Of a stretch of DNA of 64,000 nucleotides, positions 15,935 to 24,830 are shown one piece after another. The stretch comes from Trichormus sp. NMC-1 (GTDB lineage: Bacteria; Cyanobacteriota; Cyanobacteriia; Cyanobacteriales; Nostocaceae). The notes under the pieces are model-generated. The model saw nothing but the letters and a program-made list of their open reading frames with translations. It had not been told where the DNA came from and did not search any database. Positions within the stretch are counted from its first letter, which is position 1; every line of letters begins with the position of its first letter. The stretch covers positions 1,006,737-1,070,736 of the forward strand of contig NZ_LZQD01000001.1 of the NCBI RefSeq assembly GCF_001858025.1. The letters are read 5' to 3'. The position numbers were made by a program, and so were the translations under genes.

Positions 15935-16384
15935 ATGAGTAAGGTTATTGTTTTAGATTCTGCACCTGTGGGATTAATTACTAATCCTAAAGCGAATCCT
16001 CTAGCTGTGCAATGTCAAGAATGGTTTTATAGTCTTTTTGAAAGAGGTTATGAAGTAATTTTACCAGAAATTATAGATTATGAAATTAGACGGGAATTAT
16101 TAAGAGCAAATAAGTTATCAGGGATTAGAAAACTGAATCAACTTAAATCAGAAATTATTTATCTTCCTATTACCACAGAAGTAATGTTAAAAGCAGCAGA
16201 ATTGTGGGCTGAGGTGAGAAATAAAGGTAAATCTACAGCAGATAATAAAGCTTTAGATGGTGATGTTATTTTAGCTGCTCAATCTATTTTAGTTGCTAAT
16301 TATGGAAATGAGGTAATTATTGCCACGAGTAATAAAAAGCATCTTTCTCTTTTTATTGATGCTAGAGAATGGGAAGAAATTTAA
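15935..16384 (+). CDS. PIN-domain RNase toxin (VapC family)
   Basis: 149-residue PIN protein: V-L-D-S-A-P-V-G-L-I with the first Asp, E-I-I-D-Y-E-I-R-R-E, L-D-G-D-V-I-L-A-A-Q, and I-A-T-S-N-K-K-H-L. It differs from the other PIN toxins in this window, so it is not a duplicate. It forms a module with the hybrid antitoxin upstream. Confidence 0.87.
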   Translation: MSKVIVLDSAPVGLITNPKANPLAVQCQEWFYSLFERGYEVILPEIIDYEIRRELLRANKLSGIRKLNQLKSEIIYLPITTEVMLKAAELWAEVRNKGKSTADNKALDGDVILAAQSILVANYGNEVIIATSNKKHLSLFIDAREWEEI

Positions 16385-16393
16385 ACGGTGAGA

Positions 16394-16490
16394 GCGATCG
16401 CATCCCTCACCCCCCAAACAGCGATCGCATCCCTTCAACCCCCCAAACAGCGATCGCACTCCCTACAACTTCCCCAAACAGCGATCGCAC
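16394..16490. repeat. HIP1-containing tandem repeat, four units
   Basis: GCGATCGCA begins at 16394, 16421, 16450 and 16481, separated by spacers of the type TCCCTCAACCCCCCAAACA: about 27-31 bp per unit. This is the spacer part of the archipelago repeat without the CTGACAAGTCAG hairpin. A CGCAGAGACGCAGAG motif follows near 16527. The rest of 16491-16713 shows no gene. Confidence 0.85.
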
Positions 16491-16713
16491 TTCCTCAACT
16501 TCCCATCATCTCTTTTTAAACGAACCGCAGAGACGCAGAGAACGCAGAGGAAGAAGAGAAGAGAGAGCGATCGCACTTTAGAAGTTTTGGACATTGCAAG
16601 CCCTCAGTAGTATACTTTAATTAAAGCAAGATTTTTGGTATAATAAATAAATTACTTTACAAGTATCGGCTATACAATTTTATTCTTTCCATTAATAGCT
16701 AATAGTAACCAAA

Positions 16714-17112
16714 ATGAATCACAATAAGCAGCCTGGGTGTTTATCTACTATCTTAATGTTATTGTCTTTGATATGTTTTATTTACTGTTTGTATCTGAAT
16801 TGGTGGGTTACTATAATACTGATGATGTTTTCTGTATTTATAGCTGATATGATCACTCAAAGAATAACTGGTAAAAATTCCGAGCAGATAAAGAAGGATG
16901 AGAAAGCTAAAGACCTCAGTTTAAACTTAACATTGGTAATTTTTCTTTCAATTATAATCTCTGGGGTGCTTTATGTAATGATGAATCCCCAGCAATTTGA
17001 AAAGTCTTCCTATCAAAAGTATCAAGAATGCTGGGAACAAGATAGACGAGAAAGAGCCAAACAAATGTATGGAGGTGTTCCTAATTCACGTCAATGTGAT
17101 GAATATAAATAA
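16714..17112 (+). CDS. hypothetical membrane protein
   Basis: 132-residue protein, not recognised. Hydrophobic segments at about residues 9-27, 30-50 and 70-90 suggest three membrane helices; a soluble charged C-terminus has two Cys (Q-E-C-W-E-Q and R-Q-C-D-E-Y) that may pair. It lies between the TA archipelago and the insertion sequence; no partner gene is evident. Confidence 0.65.
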   Translation: MNHNKQPGCLSTILMLLSLICFIYCLYLNWWVTIILMMFSVFIADMITQRITGKNSEQIKKDEKAKDLSLNLTLVIFLSIIISGVLYVMMNPQQFEKSSYQKYQECWEQDRRERAKQMYGGVPNSRQCDEYK

Positions 17113-17144
17113 TGTTAAATTTTATAGGGAAAATTATAAACTAT

Positions 17145-18284
17145 TAGGACTTACGCATTGACAAAAAATATCATCTATGTAGTCTAGATAATGGCATCCT
17201 TGCGAAGGTTGGCAAAAATATGCTCACGGACAACAGAAGTAAACAGATTCCTTTGTACTTCATACCAATTGCTAATTATATTTTCAGAGCGCATAAACTC
17301 CAATTTCACAAAAGCTTGAAGTGAACAAAATATATGAGTTTTGATTGCACAGGTATCTCTAACCATGAACCGACAAATTCCACATACTTGTTTTATGGCT
17401 CGATGAAATGTTTCAATACCCCAATGGGTATCATGAATTGTGATAAAGGTACTTCTGGTTATGTCTTTGATTTTCTCCTCATCTAGTAGATATAAAATAT
17501 AATGTCTAGAGTCTTCCTTTTTAAAGTCTTTCCTAAACAATTTTATAAATCCAAATTCTTTCAGATGAGTCCTTAATCCTTCTTGGGGAATAGCCAGAGT
17601 GCTTACTTGACAATACTTGTGTGGCTCATTTGAAACAGTTCTATTTTTTTCAATTCCGAATAGGAAACCCAATTTCTGGTTTTTTAGAAATTTCAAGTTT
17701 TCTACTCCAGAATACCAACTATCTCCTGTTACCATTCTGGGTTTGACTCCCCAGCTTATTATTTCAATTACCATTTCTCTAAAATAATCGTTTTTTGTTT
17801 TTCCCTCCTTTTTATCATATATTCTATAATTTATTGGTACTGAATTACCATTAATATCACTGTAATATAGACTAATTAAATTTAAGCCAATAATAGTTTT
17901 ATGGGCTTTCCCTGACCAAAAATAACTGATTAATTCCGCATTTTTAGGGTCGCTGTAAATCTTTTCTATGACTGTATCGTCTACACTTAATATCCCTCCT
18001 TCCAGATTGATAATTTTCTCTATTATGCTGAATAAATCTTTGGGTTCGTATCTCTCTCTCAATAAAAAGCGGTTTACACTATCATGTGAAACATCTCCCA
18101 ATATCTCCGCTAACCTACTGCACCCTCCATACTTTGGCTCTGACAGCAAAAATAAGGTGTAGATGTCTAGATTGCATTGTGCTGTCGAGGGTTTAGTAAT
18201 TTCTCTCATTCTCTCATACCCATTACTCGACGACTCTTATTTATCAATGCACTATTTTGTTATTCTGTCAATGCGTAAGTCCTA
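17145..18284. mobile_element. intact insertion sequence (1,140 bp, DDE transposase)
   Basis: Perfect 19-bp terminal inverted repeats: TAGGACTTACGCATTGACA at 17145-17163 and its complement TGTCAATGCGTAAGTCCTA at 18266-18284. A 5-bp target duplication ACTAT flanks it (17140-17144 and 18285-18289). One transposase gene fills the interior on the minus strand. The perfect ends suggest recent insertion; removing it joins two intergenic halves, so no gene was interrupted. Confidence 0.95.
17184..18209 (-). CDS. IS4-superfamily DDE transposase
   Basis: 341-residue transposase. Candidate catalytic triad: D in G-G-I-L-S-V-D-D-T-V-I-E-K, D in M-V-T-G-D-S-W-Y-S-G, and E in W-G-I-E-T-F-H-R-A-I-K-Q, the Y(2)R(3)E(6)K-like region of IS4-type elements. 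A Cys/His-containing region follows (V-C-G-I-C-R-F). Reading frame is intact. Exact family (IS4, IS701 or related) cannot be set without comparison. Confidence 0.9.
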   Translation of the reverse strand: MREITKPSTAQCNLDIYTLFLLSEPKYGGCSRLAEILGDVSHDSVNRFLLRERYEPKDLFSIIEKIINLEGGILSVDDTVIEKIYSDPKNAELISYFWSGKAHKTIIGLNLISLYYSDINGNSVPINYRIYDKKEGKTKNDYFREMVIEIISWGVKPRMVTGDSWYSGVENLKFLKNQKLGFLFGIEKNRTVSNEPHKYCQVSTLAIPQEGLRTHLKEFGFIKLFRKDFKKEDSRHYILYLLDEEKIKDITRSTFITIHDTHWGIETFHRAIKQVCGICRFMVRDTCAIKTHIFCSLQAFVKLEFMRSENIISNWYEVQRNLFTSVVREHIFANLRKDAII

Positions 18285-18371
18285 ACTATATTTATTATAT
18301 AAGACTAACCAAGGTCTTTACTTATGTTACCTTTAAAATGTATATAAATTGAGTTCAAAAATTTCTAAAAA

Positions 18372-18773
18372 ATGAGCATTACTACCAACTTTTATCCTAG
18401 TTTTCCTGTATCCAATTTTGAGCGTAGCTTGGCTTTCTATGATATTGTAATGGCAACATTAGATGTTCCACGCTGTAATCAACTTGAATCACAAGGTATA
18501 CGTGAAGTAGAATACGGTTTAAATGAAGATTTAAAAAGGTTGTCCATTATTGAATCTCCAAATTATTCTTCTGAAAATATCCAAATTTTTAGCCGTTCGG
18601 TTAGTTTTCAAGCTAAGGATAAAAGTGCCATAGATGCGTTTTTTACAACTGCTATTGCAAACGGAGCTAATGAAGTTCAAAAACCTGGCTTCAGCGCAGA
18701 TAATTCTTATAGTGCTTCTGTTAAAGACCCAGATGGTCATGAAATAGGAGCTTATTGGCCTAACTCAAATTGA
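18372..18773 (+). CDS. VOC (glyoxalase/bleomycin-resistance) family protein
   Basis: 133-residue vicinal-oxygen-chelate protein. Two beta-alpha-beta-beta-beta modules: F-P-V-S-N-F-E-R-S-L-A-F-Y-D near the start, and V-K-D-P-D-G-H-E-I-G-A-Y-W at the end, the typical metal-site segment. Members bind a divalent metal and act as isomerases, dioxygenases or resistance proteins; substrate unknown. Ends before a strong bidirectional terminator. Confidence 0.88.
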   Translation: MSITTNFYPSFPVSNFERSLAFYDIVMATLDVPRCNQLESQGIREVEYGLNEDLKRLSIIESPNYSSENIQIFSRSVSFQAKDKSAIDAFFTTAIANGANEVQKPGFSADNSYSASVKDPDGHEIGAYWPNSN

Positions 18774-18812
18774 TTATGCCAACGAATCTACCACTTCTTT
18801 ACTTAAATAAAA

Positions 18813-18848
18813 AACTTGCCTTTTAATTTGAGAATTAAAAGGCAAGTT
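18813..18848. terminator. bidirectional rho-independent terminator
   Basis: A 16-bp perfect stem AACTTGCCTTTTAATT / AATTAAAAGGCAAGTT with a 4-base loop, lying between the convergent VOC gene and pntB. A-rich upstream and T-rich downstream sides suit termination in both directions. Confidence 0.85.
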
Positions 18849-18901
18849 AATTCTTTCGTTCTTTTTCTTCGTGTTCTTCGTGCCTTCGTGGTTCGTTTCT
18901 C

Positions 18902-20305
18902 TTAAAGTTGCTTCACCTCCGAAACCAACTTAGCCACCATATCCTTAGCGCTACCAAACAACATCGTCGTTTTAGCCTTATAAAACAACTCATTATCAAC
19001 ACCAGCAAAACCAGCACTCATACCGCGCTTAATCACAATAGTCTGCTTTGCGCGATCAACCTCCAAAATCGGCATCCCATAAATAGGACTATTCTTATCA
19101 CTACGCGCCGCCGGATTGACCACATCATTAGCACCAATCACCAACGCCACATCAGCCTGTTCAAACTGGGGATTAATATCCTCCATATCATACAACTGCG
19201 TATAGGCCACATTAGCTTCCGCCAATAATACATTCATGTGTCCCGGCATTCTCCCCGCCACCGGATGTATCGCATATTTCACATCTACACCCATGCGCTC
19301 TAATTGATCAGCCAACTCCCGGACGCTATGCTGTGCTTGAGCAACCGCCATACCGTAACCTGGGACAATCACCACAGAACGGGCATAACCCAACATCATC
19401 GCCCCTTCTTCCGCATCAATACTGCGAACAGGTTGATTACTAGCACCAGCAGCCGCACCACCAGTAGCAGTAGAAACAGAACCAAAAGCACTAAATAAGA
19501 CACTGAACAAAGAACGGTTCATAGCCTTACACATAATTTCCGTGAGGATTAAACCAGAAGCCCCCACCAAAGCACCGGCGATGATTAACATATTGTTCAT
19601 CACCACAAACCCAGCCGCAGCCGCAGCCACACCGGAGAGGGAGTTTAACAGGGAGATAACAACCGGCATATCACCCCCACCAATGGGGAGAACGAACATG
19701 ACACCCAACACCAAAGAAACAGCCACCACTGCTAAAAATACGGGGAGGCTATCTGGTGTGATAATTAAATAGGCACTTCCAGCTAAATAAGAACCCAAAA
19801 GCAGGATGTTAAAAGGTTGTTGTAAAGGAAAGGTAATCGGTGTACCGCTAATTAAACCTTGCAATTTGGCAAAAGCGAGAAAACTACCTGTTAAAGTCAC
19901 GCCACCAATTAACACATCCAATAACATGGAAATGTTGACATCGAGGGGGATAGGTTGAGAACTATCTAATAACCGCCAAAATTCAGCTACAGCGATAAGT
20001 GCGGAAGAAGCACCACCCAAACCGTTGAGTAAACCCACCATTTGGGGCATTTCCGTCATTTGCACTTTGTAAGCAATAACTGCGCCAATTACCGAACCAA
20101 TAGCCAAGCCTACCAAAATCATCTCGTAATTTAATACGTGCTGATCTAGCATTGTGGCAACAATTGCTAATAGCATTCCCACCGCAGCGACAAGATTACC
20201 GTTTCTTGCACTAGCGGGAGAACCGAGTTTTTTCAAACCCAGGATAAATAACGATGCAGCGACTAAGTAAGTTAGCTGTATCCCAGTTGGTAAAAAGTCG
20301 CTCAT
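18902..20305 (-). CDS. pntB: NAD(P) transhydrogenase subunit beta
   Basis: 467-residue proton-translocating transhydrogenase beta subunit: many N-terminal membrane helices (about residues 1-260) and a C-terminal NADP(H)-binding domain with V-P-G-Y-G-M-A-V-A-Q-A-Q near residue 315, V-A-G-R-M-P-G-H-M-N-V-L-L-A-E-A, D-V-A-L-V-I-G-A-N-D-V-V-N-P-A-A and V-I-K-R-G-M-S-A-G. It couples proton entry to NADPH formation in the membrane. Its ATG overlaps the stop of the upstream subunit by 4 bp. Confidence 0.98.
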   Translation of the reverse strand: MSDFLPTGIQLTYLVAASLFILGLKKLGSPASARNGNLVAAVGMLLAIVATMLDQHVLNYEMILVGLAIGSVIGAVIAYKVQMTEMPQMVGLLNGLGGASSALIAVAEFWRLLDSSQPIPLDVNISMLLDVLIGGVTLTGSFLAFAKLQGLISGTPITFPLQQPFNILLLGSYLAGSAYLIITPDSLPVFLAVVAVSLVLGVMFVLPIGGGDMPVVISLLNSLSGVAAAAAGFVVMNNMLIIAGALVGASGLILTEIMCKAMNRSLFSVLFSAFGSVSTATGGAAAGASNQPVRSIDAEEGAMMLGYARSVVIVPGYGMAVAQAQHSVRELADQLERMGVDVKYAIHPVAGRMPGHMNVLLAEANVAYTQLYDMEDINPQFEQADVALVIGANDVVNPAARSDKNSPIYGMPILEVDRAKQTIVIKRGMSAGFAGVDNELFYKAKTTMLFGSAKDMVAKLVSEVKQL

Positions 20306-20595
20306 GCTTTAACTTCCTTTTTTTTGAACATTTGCAGCATTCTGTCAGTTACCAAAAAACCACCGACAACGTTAACCATTGCCAATATCACTGCAATTAA
20401 GCCGAGAATTACGGATAAATTGGTGTTTCTCTCCCCAGCAGCGAGAATTGCACCAATTACGGAAATCCCGGAAATGGCGTTTGAACCGGACATTAAAGGA
20501 GTGTGTAACGTCGGGGGAATTTTGTTGATGACTTCAAAGCCGATAAATGAGGCTAAGACGAGTACGAATAAAGCGGGAAGTAATGCTTGTGTCAT
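20302..20595 (-). CDS. pntA: NAD(P) transhydrogenase subunit alpha, part 2 (membrane)
   Basis: 97-residue membrane part of the alpha subunit, encoded separately as in many alphaproteobacteria and cyanobacteria. Hydrophobic helices with I-G-F-E-V-I-N-K-I-P-P-T-L-H-T-P-L-M-S-G and G-A-I-L-A-A-G are the family pattern. Overlaps pntB by 4 bp, so the two are translated together. Confidence 0.96.
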   Translation of the reverse strand: MTQALLPALFVLVLASFIGFEVINKIPPTLHTPLMSGSNAISGISVIGAILAAGERNTNLSVILGLIAVILAMVNVVGGFLVTDRMLQMFKKKEVKA

Positions 20596-20659
20596 GTGAT
20601 TTTTGGATTTTAGATTTTGGATGTTTAGAGGATATTTGTAAAGTCAAAAAGTTTACTAA

Positions 20660-20790
20660 AAAACCTCTCTCCAAACCTCTCTCCTACCTCTCCCTAACCC
20701 TCTCCTACAAGGAGAGGGAAAAGGAATAACTTTTAATACTGGAGAGGCTTTAAAATCCCCATTCCCTTGTAGGGAAGGGGGGTAGGGGGG
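20660..20790. repeat. palindromic dispersed repeat between pntA parts
   Basis: Contains CCTCTCTCC-type direct repeats, the hairpin CTCTCCTACAAGGAGAG (20700-20716) and a second, CCCTTGTAGGGAAGGGG (around 20763-20780). It fills most of the 207-bp gap between the two pntA genes, which are otherwise closely linked in this group. It may be a repeat insertion within the operon or an attenuating structure. Confidence 0.7.
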
Positions 20791-20802
20791 TTAGGTTTTT
20801 CA

Positions 20803-21957
20803 TTAAACTGCTACCGCTTGCAAAGCGTCTTTTACTCGTTGGTTTCTAATTTCTCCACCATGAGTCACACAAGCAGCGTCAACGATATCGTCACCAAAGT
20901 TGATTTCTAAGGCTTTGTCTTTAATCAACAGTTGCATTAATGAGGTGACGTTTTTTGCATACAGTTGGCTGGCGTGTACTGGCATGGATGAGGGTAAATT
21001 AATTGGTCCGATAATAGTTACGCCGTTCCAAACAATATCTTTACCTGCTTCTGTACAAGCGCAGTTTCCACCTTGTTCTGCGGCTAAATCCACTATGACT
21101 GAACCGGGTTTCATTTGCGCTACCATTTCTTCTGTCACCAGTCTGGGGGCTTGTCTTCCTGGTACTTGGGCTGTGGTAATGACGATATCGGAGTTTTTGA
21201 CGTGGCTGGCTACTAGTTCTTGGGTACGCTTTTTACTGTCTTCTGAGATTTCTTTGGCGTAACCACCGGCTGCTACGGTTTCTTCTTCGAGTTTGACTTC
21301 GACGAATTTCGCCCCTAAGCTTTGCACTTCTTCTTTAACGGCTGGGCGAATATCAAAGGCTTCTACTACTGCACCTAATCTTCTGGCTGTAGCGATCGCT
21401 TGCAATCCTGCCACACCTGCTCCCATAATAAATACTTTGGCGGGAGCAATTGTCCCCGCAGCGGTGGTTAACATCGGGAAATATTTCGGTAATGCCGCCG
21501 CCGCAATCAATACGGCTTTATAGCCTGCCAGTGAAGCTTGGGAGGATAAAGCATCCATGCTTTGCGCCCTGGTGGTACGGGGGATTAATTCCATACTCAA
21601 AGCTGTAATTTGCCGATTTGCCAATTGTTGAGCGACTACGGGATTTCCTAGGGGATTAAGGAAGCTAATTAATACAGATCCGGATTTGAGTAAATCAATT
21701 TCTGAACGTCCATCTTCTCTTTCTTGAGGAGGACTAACTTTGAGTAAAATATCTGCTTCACTCCATAATTGAGCAGAATCGCTGATAATTTTGGCTCCTG
21801 CTGCTTCATAATCAGCATCACTGAAAAATGCTTTTTCTCCCGCACCTGTTTCTACAAAAACTTCTAAGCCTTGTTTGACTAATTTGGCTACGGTGTCGGG
21901 AATTAAGGCTACACGACGTTCACAAACTTCAATTTCTTTAGCAACTGCTATTTTCAT
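20803..21957 (-). CDS. pntA: NAD(P) transhydrogenase subunit alpha, part 1 (NAD-binding)
   Basis: 384-residue soluble NAD(H)-binding part. It starts M-K-I-A-V-A-K-E-I-E-V-C-E-R-R-V-A-L-I-P like the alanine dehydrogenase/PNT family. The Rossmann motif V-F-I-M-G-A-G-V-A-G-L-Q-A-I-A-T-A-R-R-L lies near residue 170, and D-I-V-I-T-T-A-Q-V-P-G-R-Q-A-P follows near 235. SD AGGAGA precedes the ATG. First gene of the three-gene transhydrogenase operon. Confidence 0.97.
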   Translation of the reverse strand: MKIAVAKEIEVCERRVALIPDTVAKLVKQGLEVFVETGAGEKAFFSDADYEAAGAKIISDSAQLWSEADILLKVSPPQEREDGRSEIDLLKSGSVLISFLNPLGNPVVAQQLANRQITALSMELIPRTTRAQSMDALSSQASLAGYKAVLIAAAALPKYFPMLTTAAGTIAPAKVFIMGAGVAGLQAIATARRLGAVVEAFDIRPAVKEEVQSLGAKFVEVKLEEETVAAGGYAKEISEDSKKRTQELVASHVKNSDIVITTAQVPGRQAPRLVTEEMVAQMKPGSVIVDLAAEQGGNCACTEAGKDIVWNGVTIIGPINLPSSMPVHASQLYAKNVTSLMQLLIKDKALEINFGDDIVDAACVTHGGEIRNQRVKDALQAVAV

Positions 21958-22682
21958 GCAATCTCCTGAAGATAAATACCTAAATATCTACTAACTATGG
22001 AATTTCTCTGTTGATGAAGGATTCACCGCACTTATAGAAGAGCATAGGTGAGTAATCTCAGCCCTGAGTTTTTCTGGTGGATTTAACCTTGAACTTTGTC
22101 TTTCTCACTCTTATTTTTTCCAAGCAAAGTTTTACTCTGCCGCTTACATAAGTCACAATTCCAGATATTTACACACAAACTATTTTACTTACTGCACATC
22201 TTATGGTGATTTCCTGATGTTATATCTATGTCTTCAGATTATTTTTGGGATTGATAATTTCTTGGGATTCGTTTCTGGCATCTTGCAGTATTCATCAAAT
22301 TTTGCCAAATTGATATTTTTTCAATTAATTCTTAATGATTGAGACTGGCTTTCCTGTAGTTGAAAACTTTACAAAGTCCACAAACACTGACAATTTAGAT
22401 CATATCCGGCACATTAGTTGTAATTCTCGTGTTTGTGCCGATAAATATCAGTTCAATCTCTTTCACCCTGCAAGAAAGCACCCTGCCCCCTGTCCCTAGT
22501 CATCGCTAAAGGCATAATTTAACATTACTGGGAAAAAATAAATTTAAATCCTGTTGTTTCGGCACTTTTGGCGGCCATTTAACGTCTATTTTCACTCATA
22601 CAGTAGTAAAGTTTGTTTACAAATACTAAACTCTTTGTTACGTAAGCTGATAAATCTACTATCCACTAAAGGAAGTCCAACT
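21958..22682. other. intergenic region between divergent operons
   Basis: About 725 bp with no gene, tRNA or clear hairpin seen. It should hold the promoters for the pnt operon (leftward) and the DUF2808 gene (rightward). A small C-rich piece (CACCCTGCCCCCTGTCCCTA near 22477-22497) is the only low-complexity element. Confidence 0.6.
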
Positions 22683-23195
22683 ATGAGACGTGTATTTTCT
22701 GCCTTAGCCGTAACTAGCTGTTTGTTGACTAGTTTTTCGGCTACGACTTGGGCGCAGAGCCTACCTGGTTTAACACTGTTTAGCGGTGTCAAAAGCGAAA
22801 ATCAACTGCCGTATCGGTTAGATTTTGGCGGACAAACCAATAGCTGGGATAGATATATATTAAGACTTCCAGCAAAAAAAATGAAATTGGCAGTGGCTCA
22901 ATTTGCCATTACCTATCCTAATTATTACAAAGGAACTTTTGATCCCAAAAAGGTTGAAGTCAGAGTCAAAGGTAAAAAGGTTCCCCTGTCAGAAGTGAAA
23001 TGGGACAAGGAAGGCCGGGTGTTGGAGATATTTCCCGAAGAACCAGTCCCAGCCGGTAGTGCTGTTGAGTTAGTCTTATCCAACGTCCAAAATCCAGCCT
23101 TTGGGGGAATTTACTATTTCAACTGTCAAGTTCTTTCCCCAGGTGAGGTGCCATTACTGCGTTACCTCGGCTCGTGGATTATCAGTATTTCTTAA
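22683..23195 (+). CDS. DUF2808 domain secreted protein
   Basis: 170-residue protein from the ATG at 22683, preceded by AAAGGAAG. An upstream in-frame start at 22554 lacks a ribosome-binding site and would precede a normal signal peptide, so it is rejected. Signal peptide M-R-R-V-F-S-A-L-A-V-T-S with cleavage after T-T-W-A-Q or nearby. The mature part is the cyanobacterial DUF2808 domain (L-P-Y-R-L-D-F-G, W-D-R-Y-I-L-R-L-P, F-A-I-T-Y-P). Role unknown; exported to periplasm or envelope. The heptamer array starts directly after its stop. Confidence 0.87.
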   Translation: MRRVFSALAVTSCLLTSFSATTWAQSLPGLTLFSGVKSENQLPYRLDFGGQTNSWDRYILRLPAKKMKLAVAQFAITYPNYYKGTFDPKKVEVRVKGKKVPLSEVKWDKEGRVLEIFPEEPVPAGSAVELVLSNVQNPAFGGIYYFNCQVLSPGEVPLLRYLGSWIISIS

Positions 23196-23198
23196 GAA

Positions 23199-23420
23199 GG
23201 GAACAGGGAACAGGGAACAGGGAACAGGGAACAGGGAACAGGGAACAGGGAACAGGGAACAGGGAACAGGGAACAGGGAACAGGGAACAGGGAACAGGGA
23301 ACAGGGAACAGGGAACAGGGAACAGGGAACAGGGAACAGGGAACAGGGAACAGGGAACAGGGAACAGGGAACAGGGAACAGGGAACAGGGAACAGGGAAC
23401 AGGGAACAGGGAACAGGGAA
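23199..23420. repeat. heptanucleotide tandem array GGGAACA, ~32 copies
   Basis: 222 bp of perfect head-to-tail GGGAACA directly after the DUF2808 gene. Nostocales are known for short tandemly repeated heptamers (STRR). Because 7 is not a multiple of 3, all frames are open and code for a 7-residue repeat on both strands; these are not genes. A 5-copy array of the same heptamer, on the other strand, lies at 43165. Confidence 0.97.
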
Positions 23421-23506
23421 ATACAAGCCTCTGGCTTTAAATATAGCCGTGGACAGGGTGGTTAGGACATCAATTGATAATGAAACTCCCACTACAAGAG
23501 GGTTTT

Positions 23507-23548
<42 letters not shown>

Positions 23549-23648
23549 CTATATGACAACTCCATCCAGAAATATGTTTCTATTGCCTGTAAAGTGGTAA
23601 TATTGCAGATTGTGACTTTTTATAAAAATCGTCTAAGAGGAGAAGGGT

Positions 23649-23783
23649 ATGCAAAGAACGCTAGGCGGCACTTGCCGTAAGAGAAAAAGAACCTCTGGAT
23701 TTCGCGCCAGAATGCGGACACCAGATGGCAGAAACGTGATCAGCGCTAGAAGAAGAAAAGGTCGTCATCGTCTGAGCGTTTAG
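23649..23783 (+). CDS. rpmH: 50S ribosomal protein L34
   Basis: 44-residue highly basic protein [20 protein letters not shown], then [11 protein letters not shown] and [10 protein letters not shown], the L34 pattern with the cyanobacterial T-L-G-G-T variant. SD GAGGAGAAGG precedes the ATG. It heads the conserved rpmH-rnpA-yidC cluster; rnpA starts 25 bp after its stop. Confidence 0.97.
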   Translation: MQRTLGGTCRKRKRTSGFRARMRTPDGRNVISARRRKGRHRLSV

Positions 23784-23808
23784 GGTAAATCTAGCAAATA
23801 CAGCAGCT

Positions 23809-24231
23809 GTGCCTTTACCCAAAGCACATAGATTAAAATCCCGCAAGGATTTCCAGGCAGTTTTCCGAGAAGGAATTCGGCGACATAGTTCTCATTTTAC
23901 TTTGAGAGCCTTAAGTCCGTCGCGTTCAAGAGAACCTTCTTTGGATACTGCCCCTAACAATCCACAACCAAATGGCTGTGAAAGTTTAGCCAGCACGCAA
24001 ATTGGAATTTCCATCAGCACCAAAGTTAGTAAACGAGCAGTAATTCGCAACCGAATTAAACGGCAAATTACAGCAGCTTTGTATAAATTGTTGCCTCAAA
24101 TATCCCCAGGATGGCGGTTAGTGCTAATTGTTAAGCCAACAACAGCAGAATCTGAGTGCGTAAGCCAACAATTTCTGCAAGAATTAGAGCAGTTGTTGGC
24201 AAAAGCTGAGGTCTTCGATGGGCATTCGTGA
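23809..24231 (+). CDS. rnpA: ribonuclease P protein component
   Basis: 140-residue basic subunit that helps RNase P RNA bind precursor tRNA. GTG start. N-terminus L-P-K-A-H-R-L-K-S-R-K-D-F-Q-A-V-F and the RNR signature K-R-A-V-I-R-N-R-I-K-R-Q-I are clear. A Ser/Pro/Asn-rich insertion (about residues 36-62) lies between the first strands, longer than in the E. coli protein. Overlaps the next gene by 14 bp. Confidence 0.96.
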   Translation: MPLPKAHRLKSRKDFQAVFREGIRRHSSHFTLRALSPSRSREPSLDTAPNNPQPNGCESLASTQIGISISTKVSKRAVIRNRIKRQITAALYKLLPQISPGWRLVLIVKPTTAESECVSQQFLQELEQLLAKAEVFDGHS

Positions 24232-24604
24232 AGAAATTTATTATGAAGGTGGTCCCCATATAGGGGATTTAATTCAAAACCTAGTCATAGGGCTAACCAT
24301 CATTGGTATACCATTAACGATTGGGGCTATTGTGAGGGCATTGTGGCTGCGCTTCCGCATCACCGACCGGCGAATTTCTGTGATTGGTGGTTGGATGGGA
24401 GGCGATCGCACTGACGTAATTTATTCAGAAATTGTCAAAGTCGTGAAAGTCCCTCGTGGCGTTGGCCTGTGGGGAGATATGGTACTTACCCTCAAAAATG
24501 GAACTCGGTTGGAAATGCGGGCTGTTCCCAAGTTTCTGGAAGTCTATGACTACATTAACGAAAGAATCGCTGCTAAAAACCCCGAATATAGCAGTGCCAA
24601 TTAG
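24218..24604 (+). CDS. PH-domain membrane protein (bPH2-like)
   Basis: 128 residues: two-pass hydrophobic segment (about 18-45), then a bacterial PH-like domain with F-R-I-T-D-R-R-I-S-V-I-G-G-W, V-I-Y-S-E-I-V-K-V and L-W-G-D-M-V-L-T-L. Standard member of the rpmH-yidC cluster in cyanobacteria. It starts inside rnpA. Role unknown; probably tied to membrane protein biogenesis by context. Confidence 0.85.
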   Translation: MGIREEIYYEGGPHIGDLIQNLVIGLTIIGIPLTIGAIVRALWLRFRITDRRISVIGGWMGGDRTDVIYSEIVKVVKVPRGVGLWGDMVLTLKNGTRLEMRAVPKFLEVYDYINERIAAKNPEYSSAN

Positions 24605-24830
24605 TAAAAGTTCTGATTTTCCAGTGATGAGTCCTGAGTTAAAAGCTTTCTCATCTGCGGCTTTTTTACTCTTTCACTATTTACTGAGTCAGCACTCATT
24701 ACGCTCATTTAGCATTCTTTTTTTCAAATCATGTGCGGCTATCCGTAGCTTGTGATAGTCGCGCCCAAATCACGATTTAGATAAATTAGATTCAGTTCAG
24801 TTTACAGTACCTCAGGTTGAATTCAGAATA

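Noticed and set aside
16369-16581. 70-residue open frame rich in S-D-R-I-P-H-P-P
   Set aside because: It is a translation of the HIP1 tandem repeat.
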